Source: Cyathus striatus
Lineage: Eukaryota > Basidiomycota > Agaricomycetes > Agaricales > Nidulariaceae
Direction: 5' to 3'
NCBI GenBank assembly: GCA_025738555.1
Contig: JAOVFP010000006.1
Span: 2,604,001 to 2,668,000, forward strand
DNA: 64,000 nt
Each line of letters starts with the position of its first letter. Within the stretch, counting starts at the first letter, position 1. A model generated the notes under the pieces. It made no database searches. It saw only the letters and a list, made by a program, of their open reading frames with translations, and had not been told where the DNA came from. Positions 10,735 to 22,740 of this stretch are shown one piece after another. Position numbers and translations under genes: made by a program.

Positions 10735-13700
10735 AACGTTCAACTTGAACCTGCCGTTGCGCGTGCTGTCCCTGCCACTGGTGGCCACCGATGAATCTGG
10801 ACAGTTGACCATGGTGGAGTAGTGCGGGTGTGTCGGTGACAATTTGCATGTAAGTGCTTTTCTTTTCATCTTTTTGTGGGAGGCTATAGAATGATTGATA
10901 TTTAGGGAATTCCTAAGCGTACTTACAGGCCTACAGGCCTATAACCATAGGAAGATGAATCATCGTCCGTACGACAACAATCCCCATAACACTCTCGACA
11001 CCGACCCCTCTATCTTCAAAATTGAATCATGAAGTATACCGTATTCACTGCACTGCCCTTTGTACCGCCCTTGCTGCCCGTATCGAACAACCTCTATGTC
11101 CTTCCCTCAGACCTCTCAAAAGAGTGCGACGAAATATGACGCAGAGCACGCTCCTTGCCACCCGCTTCCGCCGCCGTCCCTCGTCAACCCCTCCCCCATG
11201 AAGCTTACTGGAATTATCAATAGCATTATATAGCACCCCGCAAATCATAACGACCTGTGCATCTTCTTCAAGTCCTGGATGTCGACCCCGCCACCCGGTT
11301 CAACCGCGTTCAGTGCGGCGAATGCGACGGACTCAGAGTCGGAGTCATTTACGATGAGCTTTACGATGATTGTGATGAAATTTATTGGTGTGGAAACTAC
11401 AGTTTGTGTTGTTTTCTGTCTTTTGTTCCTTGCTTTTCTTGCTATGGGGATTTGGGGGTTTGTGTTCGTGGGGTCGTGAAACGAAGGGGTACGAAACCCC
11501 ACACGAGCGTGCTGCCAAGGGGCTCGAACCCTGAAGCCTGAGCCTTCTGCTTATGTCCTCAATTGTGGCAGTCATATTTTACAAATAACTCTAACTCTTT
11601 TTTATTTTCGCTCCTTTCTCCTATGCTTCTCTTTCTTCCTTTGGAGCTTTGAGATCGTGAAGTGCTATGGCTATGGAGTAAAGTCTGCACAGTGCTGCTG
11701 TGCAAGCTTCGAGTTCGTTTCCTTGGTCATCAGTAATACCATATCCTGCTGTTCTTTTTCTCTTGCTACTTACTTCGCCTTCTCTCGTACGTGTGGGAGA
11801 TTCTGCTCGTGAGGTGATGTTGTTAATGGGTGAAACGCCTTTGCGGATTGGATATCAGCTACTGTCTCAACTGACGCAGGTTCCACCTAGTTCTTCACCT
11901 ATACCCCACCTCTTTCGGTTTTTATTGCGTTCTCCTTGTTCTCTTTTTCCGCTTTTGCGGCTTGCGCTTGTGGGGTCATGGGGCTGGGCGGTCGGGAGCG
12001 TGCGCGCTGCCAGCTGGTACTTTCGCATGGTAGTTTAAGTCGCGTGGAATCTATCTAGCTTCTCACTAATTATGCATGTTCCTGTTATTGTTGTTTTTAT
12101 TTCTGTTGTTAGTTTTCCTTCTCCTTTCCCCTTTTACCATTTACGGCCTTTCGCCATTTGCGCTGCTGGAGTGACGAAGCTAACGGGTTAGAATGCCTGC
12201 TCGGATGGGATTTCTCAATCTGGCTTGAGTCACGGCGGGTCTTGCTCATTTCCTTACGGCTAAAAGCTTGTCGTTTGGTACTTTTTGCTACCTATCATGG
12301 CTGGTTGATGGGCTTATGTCGCTATGTGGTTCGAAATGGTGGGGCAGTGCGACGAAGGGGGTTGATCGTCTGCGCCTGCTGGCTGGGGTTTCGAGCTTGG
12401 GCTAAGGCTCGACATCTGGTTCCCACTGACATACTGTACCATTACGACCGAATGTTCACGATTTTTTGGCGTGACACCGAAGTTTACTCCATTGTTCAGT
12501 TCATACCTAGGTTTGATGCGTGACGTTAGCCAAATTTGTTCAAAGACATAATGGCTTGCTGAAGTACTGGAACAATGGGTCATTGTATGATAATTAGCCC
12601 TTCTTGGGAATGTCTTACTGGCGAGGACACTCGTGATATCTTGCGTGATCTTCATATCAATGATCCGAAATTCTACAGTGAACTCAGGCCAGATGATCCG
12701 AAACTCACAATTCAAGAAGCTATCATCGCTGATAAAGATGATTGTGAGCTTGTATCGAAAAATAACACACTAGTGCCAAATGATCTATTTGCATCGGACT
12801 CTGCTGTGCCAATTAAAGCTGTCATAAAATATATGGATTTCAGTGAGCAATACCAAGATGAAGATGACGATAACTTGACCCTTACCATTGGAGGCTCATT
12901 GGGTGGACTTGAACCGAGAACGGATGCAGAAAGCACTACTATTGAAGTGGTAGATGACACGCTAACAGATGCAACTCCGGCTTTGAGGCGTGGTGAGAGA
13001 AAAAAATATAAAAATACAATGCATTCATCTAAATCATGGGGAAAGCATTAGAATACTTATTTCACATAATTTACATGTACTTTCACAATAAATTGTTCGA
13101 GAATTATTTGAAAAATAGGCCTGTTTTATTTCCACTGAACCTTTGTTCAAACCCACTTGTGATGCGTAACAAATCGAAAAATTGTTCAGTTCAGGCAGGT
13201 ACCGTTATGCGTCACTGAACAATCGGTCGTAATGGTACAGTATTCTGTACTTGTTAAGGATTTTTTTCGTGTAGCGTTCAGTTACTTGACTGCCTTCTGT
13301 CGGTTTACGGCATCGGCTCATGGGGTGATAAGGCCCAGGGGGCAGATGGTCTGCGTGATGGATACTAGCTGGGTGTCGTTGCGCAGCTCCTACCTTATTC
13401 ATCATCATTCGTGCGGGATGGTTCATCTTTGTTATACCGTTTGCTCGTAGCCTTGTTGCTGTTCGCGGCTTTGAGATTGTGGGGTGACGGGACGAAGAGG
13501 TCAGAGGGACCGTTGATCAGCAGTTTGCTGGGAATTGGAACCCTAGCTCGTCCTTTGCCCTGTTCATTCCTATATAGTCTCTAAAGTTGATCCGTTTTTT
13601 ATATTTCGCGGTTATGGGCTCGAGTCGTGCATTGCCCTTGCTTCTACTTGGCTCTCCCCGCTTTGAACTACGTGGATGGGATCTTGCCGGAGCGGTACGC

Positions 13701-15078
13701 TTGTACAAACAATTGTCGACATATCGATGGCTCGTCCTTTGGTTGCGACGTTTCGTATGTCACGAGCCGTATCCATAAGTTCTTAACTTTCCTCTCGTCA
13801 TTTTTTTTGTTTTTGTTCTTCCAATCGTGTCCGTCGTCGTGTCCGTGTCACTGTGTGCTACTCTTACTCCCTGCTACTCTTGTGGTTATTGGTGGTGCGT
13901 AGGCCAAGCGGGGTGTTTACTGCTAGAGACTTGACCATTGTATGGCCTTGATGGTGTCGGGCTACGACTTCGCGCCACCGTTAATCCTTCTTTTCTTGTA
14001 CAGAGGGAAGCTTGTTGCTTTCTATCTGCTATCTTTCTACACTGTGTTGGTCCCCACTGCTGTTTTTGCTTCATTTGCTTTTGTGCTTTTCCTGAGAAGG
14101 CGAAGCGGTATCATACGCTGGTAACAATACCAGTGTTTCGAATATCGTGGGCGCCCTTCGAATCATGGGCCAATCTATGATACTCTGCAGATTTTTGTTG
14201 GTGCACATCATCTTTCTTTTCATGTGTTCTTTGCGTTCAGTTCAATCAGTGTTCGAGTAGTGTCAGTCATGTAGGCGAGTTGGATGGGTGAGACCCAAAG
14301 CTACCGGCGTGCCTACTTTGATATCATCTAAGAGTACCTTCCCTTGTTTTTTTTCTTATATTAATATCTATATTCTTCGCTACGTTATGCCTAATTCGTG
14401 AACATCGCTAATCTGTCCTTCTTCCAGATAACGTCTGCCTTGCCTCAAGCCTCTACAACTATACATCCTCTGGCTCAGGCTCTTCTAAACGCACAGCAAC
14501 GATAGCAGGCGCCTCTGCCGGCGCTGCGATCCTCTTCCTCCTACTTCTCTCCGCCGTCTTCCTCTACCACCGCCGAAACCTCCAGCAACTTTTCGCTCTC
14601 ATGGGGCGAAAAGAAAAGAGAAGTCTCCCGGATGGAGAAGACTTCGACGACGATGACGAGGTACCTATGCGACGGTACCGTGACTCGCCGCCCTCTGGAG
14701 CTGCTGCTGGGTGCCTGCTAGAAATCTGAGCGCCAGCACATCGACTTCGCTAGGCCAGCGCTTGACGTGCAGCATCCTAGTTCGAACCCGCATGTACTGT
14801 TCAGATCCCATGTGTCTGAGGGTGGGAGTAGCTTCAGAGAGGAGGGGATATGGCCGCCAGGGAAGAGCGGAGAGTTTATCGATCCATTCATTGGTGGTGT
14901 GAAGGCGAGCAATGAGGTCGATTTGAGCGGGATTGTGGTTAACGTTATGGGTCCTGGGGGATCTGCTGGTTCGAGCGTTGCTGGCTCGAGTGCTGCTGGA
15001 CCTTCGAATTCTGGTTCTCCTGCTAATCCAGGTCGGTGGGAGGTGCTGGTCCTTCTGCTCCCTCACCTAATAGCGTAG
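10735..15078 (+). pseudogene. Membrane-protein gene copy C (frameshifted)
   Basis: An exon-1-like region ends at GTAAGTGC near 10851, and an exon-3 remnant covers about 11138-11401. The long module-bearing intron follows, then exon 4 from about 14430. Exon 4 still encodes a recognisable membrane helix (AGASAGAAILFLLLLSAVF), YHRR and the acidic DGEDFDDDDE patch. Compared with copy A, one base is lost just after ITSALP, shifting the frame before the helix. Further indels bring stops such as the one near 14729. Similarity ends at about 15075, inside the tail. The intron keeps all modules, including the B-box-like one near 11515-11530. Confidence 0.72.
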
Positions 15079-16686
15079 ACCTGATATATTAAACACTGTA
15101 ACTAGAACTCGAGCATGATGTATGGAGCCTGTAAATTACAAGAGAGGTCCTACTACTAATTACTATAGTGCAGTGAGCTGCGAGTACTACAATAAACCGT
15201 AAGTACTAATACTTATGATGATATCATATATGGTATGAGGGATCGAGATAGCAGCAATATCATGTCCCGACGCAATGCCGCCATTTCCAATTTCAGATAC
15301 AGCGCATGCATTTGTTTCACCGCGGAGATATAGCTTCCTCGTGTTTCACAACAATATTAATAAATCATGTTGTGACTTGCTTCTTTTCCACATCCTCCGA
15401 AGCCGTTGCATTTAATATATCACAGTACATGTTTTACCTTCGAATATTATATGATTTCCATATATTTTATATGTTTTTCATATGTTTTCCGAATTTCCAG
15501 ATTTTTTAAATTTGCTTTAATGTTTATACTCCTCACTGCAAATCGAATAGAGTGCTTCCACCTTGTCTTATGTTATCAGAAATTCAGAAATTGTATTTAC
15601 GTGCCTAATAGTAACATATATATTATTGAGAACTGTTGATGTGCCACATTAGGACGGTCAACAACTTGAATTTGCTAGCGCCGCTGTGTCGGGAATTGGG
15701 ATGCCGAAAAACGGCAATTACATAAACCCTCAAGCGCACCGTGCCGGTGCTACCGTAACATATGGAAATTTATGCAATACAAAAATACAGATGTTTGGGA
15801 CTTTCCTGCCGCAAAATATGAGTGTCATTCACAGTATTATGCCATTAAAAATGGTTTAAGTTAAAGTTGATTGTTTTTAACAGCAATTTTCGGTTACTTT
15901 TACTTTTGGTCTGACGAAAACGTGGAAGTCATCGTAACTCAACTAATTGCACCATTAGATCACTAGTCTTATTACCATTTCATGTGGTTAATTCTATTGT
16001 TGGAACACGGAGGGTTGCTTATGCAATCCATGCGCTATTGTTGCGCCGTGCCGACAAACAGGATGCCGACTCTCCCTGCCTATGACGTGCATTGACTCAT
16101 GGTACTTACAATTTTTCGATCTTTCTAGTATTTAAGTAGATTACAAAGATGTCTGCTCCCTCAGTTTGTCTCACAACGATACGAGAACTGAGGTGAGCAG
16201 AGCTCTTTATATTTAGCCATACTCTTACTTACATATATTACCTACCATGGTATTCTCTTATTATCTAGGTAATATATTATAGTTTGTCTCACAATGATAC
16301 GAGAACTGAGTATTCTCTTATTATCTAGTCATTATATCTTATATCTATTAAGGAAGAATACTCTTATACATTAAAAAACAAGATTTTCGTGAGCTTTACA
16401 TTGCATTAAATGTCTATTCAAACATTACGGCCAGATCCTCTGAGATCCATACATATGTTTCCTTGAATGTGTTTTAATTGAAATAAAAATCAAAGTATTA
16501 ATGTGCATTAACAAGTTCTCTTAAACAATTACATATAACTTAAAAATAGTACATAGCTTATAGATAAAAGCAGGGTATTTTATCTAGTTATTCTAGCAGT
16601 TTTACTCAAGCAATCTGTGGTATATATACCAATCGCTGTAGGCTGGACCCATCACACGAAGCTTTTGATTGACGAACATTTCATTA
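15079..16686. other. AT-rich stretch without genes
   Basis: No coding region could be supported. The region is AT-rich and outside the duplicated unit, and it contains the paired 30-bp repeats listed separately. It may be older transposon debris. Confidence 0.4.
16163..16310. repeat. Pair of 30-bp direct repeats
   Basis: A 30-base sequence beginning AGTTTGTCTCACAA and ending GAGAACTGAG occurs at 16163-16192 and again at 16281-16310 with one mismatch. The segment TATTCTCTTATTATCTAG occurs both before and after the second copy. This looks like a small local duplication, possibly inside a decayed element. Confidence 0.7.
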
Positions 16687-17799
16687 CAGCTGTTTGCTGA
16701 ATGATGTAGCACCCAGGTTGACAGCACACACAGGCTGAGTTGGTTGGCTCATCCATCCGGGCCCAGGGACATGGCTACACCAGCAACTATTCCTCAAGAA
16801 GCATACATATGACGCCTGTGGTTCCCCAGCGCCAGTTTTATTCTAAGCCCATCACCAAGTAAACTGTACACGTTCCGTGGAATTTACTATTGTCTCATTG
16901 ATGAATTTGTAAGTAGAGAGAAGGTATTGAGTAGTAGCTAATTTTTAACTGAATACGCGATTTCCCTCTTAACATGTAGCCCGCAATGCCTAAACCACCC
17001 TTCCACTTTCACAGATGTTACCTTAAATATAACATCCCATATCATTGCATATGGATTCACAGTATATTCTCCTATGAGATCACTGAGAACACAGTCCGTG
17101 ATTGAAGCGAAGTGAAGCTCTGATGCAAGAAAATCCCTCTTTGATTAGATAGAGATCTGGCTAGTACACAAGATCAAGTCGTATTCCACTGCAAATCAAG
17201 TGTTAGGAAGGCTCCTTCTATCATGAACACACTGGCCTGTAGACTTATGGATTCGCGTGTTATTTATGATAACTACTGAGTTGCGCAGTAGAAAATGACT
17301 CATTTGTTCCAGCAGGCATTTGATAAAGTGACCGAGGATTTGAAAATGTCAAGATATTTGAATGGAATCGAAGAAAAGAGCACGTAAGCATTGAGTTCTT
17401 ATAGGAATATAAGTTTCTCAGGTCATAATGAATGAGTATACAGATGACGTACCACTGTCCATGCATGAAAAATTGTGGTTCGAAGCTCTCTGTCCATTCA
17501 GAGCCCATCCACCCTCGTGATGCACAGAATAGCCTTTTCATGTGGTTTTCATCCACATAAACACATTCGGACAATATGTTCTTGACATCACGAGAGCTGA
17601 AGTGTCGGATTCCAGCATGAAGGCAGTATGTAGTAGGTATGAAGACAGAGCTACTTAGCACTAAGCAGGTGGAGTGGTGGAGTGGACTAGGAGTTGGAGG
17701 CGGAACCGGTTAGTTGGCTAAGGACTCGGCAGCGCTAGGCCGATCAATTCAGCTATGTGTGCTGTCAACCTGGGTGCTACATCATTCAGCAAACAGCTG
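16687..17799. mobile_element. TA-flanked terminal-inverted-repeat element, non-autonomous
   Basis: The left end CAGCTGTTTGCTGAATGATG is matched by the reverse complement of the right end ending at 17799. The inverted repeats run about 45 bp with few differences, through AGCACCCAGGTTGACAGCAC. TA lies directly outside both ends, as expected for a Tc1/mariner/pogo-type target duplication. The 1.1 kb interior has no recognisable transposase. One minus-strand open frame (17661-17260, 133 residues) has no family I recognise and may be captured host sequence. Confidence 0.65.
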
Positions 17800-17805
17800 T
17801 AATTA

Positions 17806-18578
17806 CAGCACTTTGCATATTGATATAGACCTACGATTTTCTTAGTACACATCTGAGTTCCACTGGCAGCATGATCCGAGCCAGTCTGCTGGTAGGATCA
17901 ACAGGCTATTCCTTAAAAGGGTTATGATGTTGTGGATGCTTACTGTATGACACTCGACATGCCAGTTCTCAATCATCTGCGGTGGTCTCAAGCAATATGT
18001 CCCTTAGTCATTGGAGATGATGAGCACTGAGGTTTGAGAATGCCACCACATATTGGCATAAGTACCTAGCATTAGTAGCTTGAGCTTCATAGGAGAGATT
18101 GTCAATATGTCTCATAATGCAATCAGTACTATCCAAACCCAAGACCACCTCCAGCTCATCCTCAAGATCCTGTACAACCATATCCTCCTTATTATGCCCA
18201 TAATTCTCCAGAAACACAGCATCTCTTCTGATATACACCTCCCCACGTCCTGCAACCTTATCAGCAATTTTTTCCACCTCATTTTCTTCACCACCACGAG
18301 CAATATCTCCCATTTAATCCAGCTATGTTTCATAACTACGCTCTCCAGGCCAACAGACCCATTATTCATGACCTTTGTGGCCCAGAATTGAACCCTGCCT
18401 AGGTGCAGGATGGGTGAGGAGACATAGCAGCGATTGGGACACTGCAACGTGGTAGCGCAGTGGAGAGCAGCAGGGCAGCCAAGATCCAGTGGTTTGGCTG
18501 TGGATCCAGCAATGATGGCCGTATAACTCCGATGTATACTAATGAAATTTTAAGTCTATATTGATATGCAAAGCGCTG
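17806..18578. mobile_element. Second TA-flanked inverted-repeat element, adjacent
   Basis: The left end CAGCACTTTGCATATTGATA matches the reverse complement of the right end at about 18550-18578 over roughly 28 bp. Both ends are flanked by TA within a TTAC/GTAA context. It starts only six bases after the previous element ends, and its terminal CAGC is shared with it, so the two are probably related. A minus-strand open frame at 18313-18008 begins MGDIARGGEENEVEKIADK and looks protein-like (acidic), but I cannot assign it. It could be a transposase scrap or captured exon. Confidence 0.55.
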
Positions 18579-19321
18579 TAATTACGTTCATACAAGCTCT
18601 GATCAGGTTTGATGGCGGGATGATGGCGGGATAACGACGCACTGACTAATATGTTGCGAGGACTGCCTTGTGTTGCCCTCGTGCATCACCTTCCTTAGAG
18701 ACGTGCGAATCCTCCCTTTCCTATCTAAGATGCACTTGTAATTTACAGCGTACATACATCATACTTTATGGTAAACTACCAGCAATGATATATACATTTT
18801 ACAGTATTGCCTGGCTCCCTCCGGTCCTTCAGATGGTGTACATAATCAAACTCCTACCTCATTGCCTCCTTAGTCAAAAGTATTGACCATGTCGTGTTGT
18901 TTTCTTCTTCTTTTACTACTTGTGTCACCTTCTCTTGTGCCTGTGGGAGATTGTGTTCGTGAGGTGATGTCACTGATGGGTAGAACACCTATGTGGGTGG
19001 GATATCAACTCCTGTCTTGATTCTCGCAGGTTACACCTTGCTCTTCACCTATGTTCTAGTATCTTTCCTCTTTTTCATTGCACTCTCTTTGATGTTCTCA
19101 TTCCTGCTTTCACGGCTTGCGCTTGTAGGGTGACGAAACTGAACAGTGGAATGCCTGCACGTTGCCAGCTGGGACCTTTGTATACTGGTTTGAGTTGCAC
19201 GCTTTCTATCTAGCTTCTCACTCATTATGCATGTTCCTGTTATTGTGGTCTTTTGCCATTTGTGCTGATGGAGTGGCGCAGCTTACGAGAATACCTGTCC
19301 GGGTGGAAGTACCTTGCTTTG

Positions 19322-20609
19322 TCGGAAAAATCAAGATTAGCATATTGGGTCAGATATGGCCATATTGGGCCATATAAGGCCATCAGCTATTTGGGGGGGT
19401 TACATGCACTTACATGGCTCAAGAATCAGCTAATAAGGATTATCGTTTGATTATCGTGCTGACCGCTACTGACATCCATGATATCACTGATACCATCCAT
19501 CACTAATATCAGTAGGATCAAGTTGATGACACCTGACAAGCCCTGATATGGGCCTGAACCAATAATCATTTTTACCACATTTATTCTTTAATTGTGTTTA
19601 AGTCTGAAAGGTGAAAAAGAATAATTAATTTTAATTGAATGTTCTACATACATACATGATACCGTATAAGCTAAAAGTACAATATTATACTACAAAATAC
19701 TTTGGCTGTTTTACCCTCTCGCTTTTGCATACTGAGAAGTCTCTTTCACTTACCTTGGACTTCACAAGCCACTGTAGTTGTTCATACAGAATAAAATCTT
19801 ACTATGCACCAAGTTACAATCGTGAATACCAAAGCACCTACCTTGCACCTACCTATCTATTCGCAGCTGGGTGGGACTTGGGAATTGAATGCGGCATTCA
19901 AGAATGTTGGAGTACAGGAGGATTGGAAGGTTATGGTGCCTTATATGTCTTTTGGTTCAGTGCCAAGTGGAGGCAGTATGTCGATGCAACCCCAAAATTT
20001 AGAGAATTGGTCAGAAGACTTTTGAATTACTTTTGAACCGCCACAAGATGCCAACTCAAAACTTGAACTGAAATTAAGTGTCACATACTTTGTGACTACC
20101 TAATCAAGTTTGGATTCTGCTCGGAGCTTCAGATGGTGGTTGAATGTCATAAAGTGGCTTATGACTTTACTAGCTTAGTACCTACGATTGTGCCAAAGAC
20201 GTACAATGACTGCTGTAGGGGCAATTGTAAAAAACAACTAGCGCAGAAAATGTTGAGACTTATGTAGACCTAACTACAACTTACATGTTTCTGATATGTT
20301 TACTGCTGAAAAATTACAGGTGCTTACCTACTTAGTATGGTTTGATAACGTACTGATATGACGAAAGGCAAAGCATAATCAGAACTTATTATGCATATAT
20401 TACAAGCAATATGTCATGATCAGGAGCTGATGTACTTCATGAGTAATGATTACATGTAGTTAATAGCCTGTAGTAAGTTCTTACAGCGCTTGATAACTCC
20501 CCTGATGTGGCCAAGATATGGTTTACAGCGAAACCTAATCAGTACCGATCACTTCATATAAGGCCGTCAGCGATGTCAGCACCTTATATGCTAATTTCGA
20601 TTTTTCCGA
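19322..20609. mobile_element. Inverted-repeat insertion inside copy D
   Basis: The ends TCGGAAAAATCAAGATTAGC (left) and its imperfect reverse complement (ending CCGA at 20609) form inverted repeats that continue weakly for about 70 bp. Comparison with copies C and E shows that this sequence interrupts the module between GGGTGG and the TTACTACCATT landmark. I could not define a target duplication and see no transposase. It is probably a non-autonomous DNA element. Confidence 0.55.
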
Positions 20610-20944
20610 TATTAGCTCCTTACTACCATTAGTGAGGAATTCATTTTGCTACTTACCTAGCGTAGCTAATTGGTGGGTTTATGTCGCTATATAGTTTGTG
20701 GTCGTGGGGTAGTGCGACGAAGGGGATTGATCGTCTGCGCACCGCTGGCTGGCTCGTCATCTGGTTCTCACTATATTATCCATTCTGAGGAACTTTTTCG
20801 TGTAGCGTGAGCTACTTGATTGCCCACTGTCGTTTCAACGACTTTGGTTCGTGGGCTGATAGGGCTCAGGGGGTAGATGGCCTGCGTGATGATACTTTCT
20901 GTGTATCATTGTACAGTTCCTACCTTGTCCATCATCACAACACT

Positions 20945-21360
20945 GTTAGATATTCTGAGTTGCACAGCTTCTTTGACAGCTGTCACTTGTCACCTGTCAT
21001 ACTTGACAGTTCTGTGATTGACAGATCCTTGATTGACAGATCCTTGATTGACAGATCCTTGATTGACAGATCCTTGATTGACAGTTCTGTGATTGACAGA
21101 TTGACAGCTGTCAGTTACCTTAGTTACATGGACTTTGGTTGAGACTTTGGTAGACACACTCAGTATATAAACACTCTGTAACTTGATAGTTGTTAACAAG
21201 TTTCCTCCCCATTTTGTGTCTGTGTCTGTGTTTGTGTTTGAGTTCTTGCCCCTTTACCACTCTCTTTGCTCTCTTATTATCCTCTTTGCTCTCAACCACC
21301 CTCCTTATTCTTTGTTACTTCTGACAAACACAACCATTTACTTTCATTTTCCTTTGTCAT
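20945..21360. other. Second insertion in copy D, with TATA-like box
   Basis: Relative to copy A, about 400 extra bases lie between the TCATCATCA landmark and the TTGCTGTTC-like module that resumes near 21380. The insert has TTGACAGCTGTCA-type inverted ends around a tandem repeat, a TATATAAAC box at about 21163 and a pyrimidine-rich tail. It could be a solo long terminal repeat or another non-autonomous element. No clear target duplication was found. Confidence 0.4.
21016..21104 (+). repeat. 15-bp tandem repeat
   Basis: Four exact copies of GATTGACAGATCCTT are followed by variants with TTCTGT in place of ATCCTT. The array is bounded by TGACAGCTGTCA palindromes on both sides. Confidence 0.85.
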
Positions 21361-22740
21361 GCTGGTTGCTCTTAATAGCTTTGTTACTGTTCAAGGCTTT
21401 GAGGTTGTAGGATGGCAGGACGAAGAGATCAGATGGCTCGCTGATGCGTGCTGGGAATTGGGAGCCTGGCTTGTCCCCTCCCCGTTTCCTCATATCCAAT
21501 CTCTAATGACGTTCCGTTTTTATACCTGCTGGTATTTCTCCATTATGGGGTTGAGTCATACATTATTTTTGCTATTCTATTTAGTTCTTCCCTTTTGAAC
21601 TGTGTGGATGGGATGTTGCTGGCGCAGCAATTGTCGACATAGCGACAGCTCGTCCTTCGGCTGGTTACGTTTCTGATTGCACGGGACGTATCCATCTCTT
21701 GGTATTTTCCTTAATATGATTTATTTTTTACTTTTGTTCTTCCTGTCATGTCTGTCGTAATCTCGCTTGTGCGCTAATCTTACTCCCATCCATTCTTGTG
21801 GATATCGGTGGTGTGCAGGCTAAGTGGGATCTCTACCTGAGGCTTGTCCGGCGGACACATCCAGTCTCGACTAGTGTCGCGTTTGTTTTCTTTTGAAGAG
21901 TTCTTATTTTTACTTTTTATCTGTTATCTTTCTACATCACATTGGACCCTACTGTTTTCTTGGCTTCATTTGCTTTTGTGCTTTTCATGGGGAGAAGGCA
22001 AAGAGGGCTTGCCCTTCGAATCGCTGGTCATTCCATCGCTTCCTACTTCGAGGTTTTCAAACCAACATTTGATTTTTAGGAGTTGGCAGATTTTTTCTGC
22101 CGCACACTATCTTTCTTTTCATGTGTTCTTTGCTTTTAGTTCAACTGTTGCTTGAGTCGTTTCGGTCATGTAGGCGAGTTGGGATGGGTGAAACCCAAAG
22201 CTACAGCCTACAGGCTTGCCTCCATTGATATCATCTAGCATCATTTCTTGTTCTTTTTCTTATAGTCAATATCTCTTTCCTTCACTACTTTTTGTTGAAT
22301 TCGAGAACATCTCTAATCTGTCCTTCTTCCAGATAACTTCTGCCTTGCCTACAGACCTCTATAACCCTACTTCCTACGGCTATGGCTCTTCCAAACACAC
22401 AGCTACGATAGCAGGCACCTCTGCCGGTGCTGTAGTCCTCTTTCTCTATTACTATTTTCACTATAAAGATGCTAATATATTGTTCTTTAAAACCTGTGGA
22501 GGAAATCAGAATCAGATGAGTCTGAATTACTCTGAACTTCTTGGGAACTACTTGAGAGGTGGACTACATCCATGTTGGAGTAGTGCTCTGTCGGTGTCTG
22601 AGCAGAGCAGTAGAGCGAAGGTTCAACTATTTTTCTGTCCCAGTGATCTACTACTAAGTACATATTAATCAATTGTTCAAATGATTATTTCATTCGCGCA
22701 TTACTCTCGTTCGCCTTTTTTGTTGCACTTAGGACTTGAC

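Larger units (their letters stand above)
18828..22475 (+). pseudogene. Membrane-protein gene copy D (rearranged)
   Basis: The copy begins with a scrap of the tail exon (CAGATGGTG... near 18828, like 6198 in copy A). It then jumps into the middle of the tRNA-like intron. Modules follow in the usual order, interrupted by two insertions (about 19322-20609 and 20945-21360). The copy reaches exon 4 at 22334, which reads ITSALPTDLYNPTS and half the membrane helix (AGTSAGAVVLF) before diverging at about 22445. Exons 1-3 are missing and the tail is lost, so it cannot make the protein. Confidence 0.68.

Noticed and set aside
16163..16310. CRISPR-like repeat pair
   Set aside because: Only two copies in a eukaryotic, AT-rich context; it is a simple local duplication.
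20945..21360. Solo LTR starting TGTTAG with a TATA box
   Set aside because: No matching CA end or identical 5-bp flanks could be found, so I report only an unclassified insertion.
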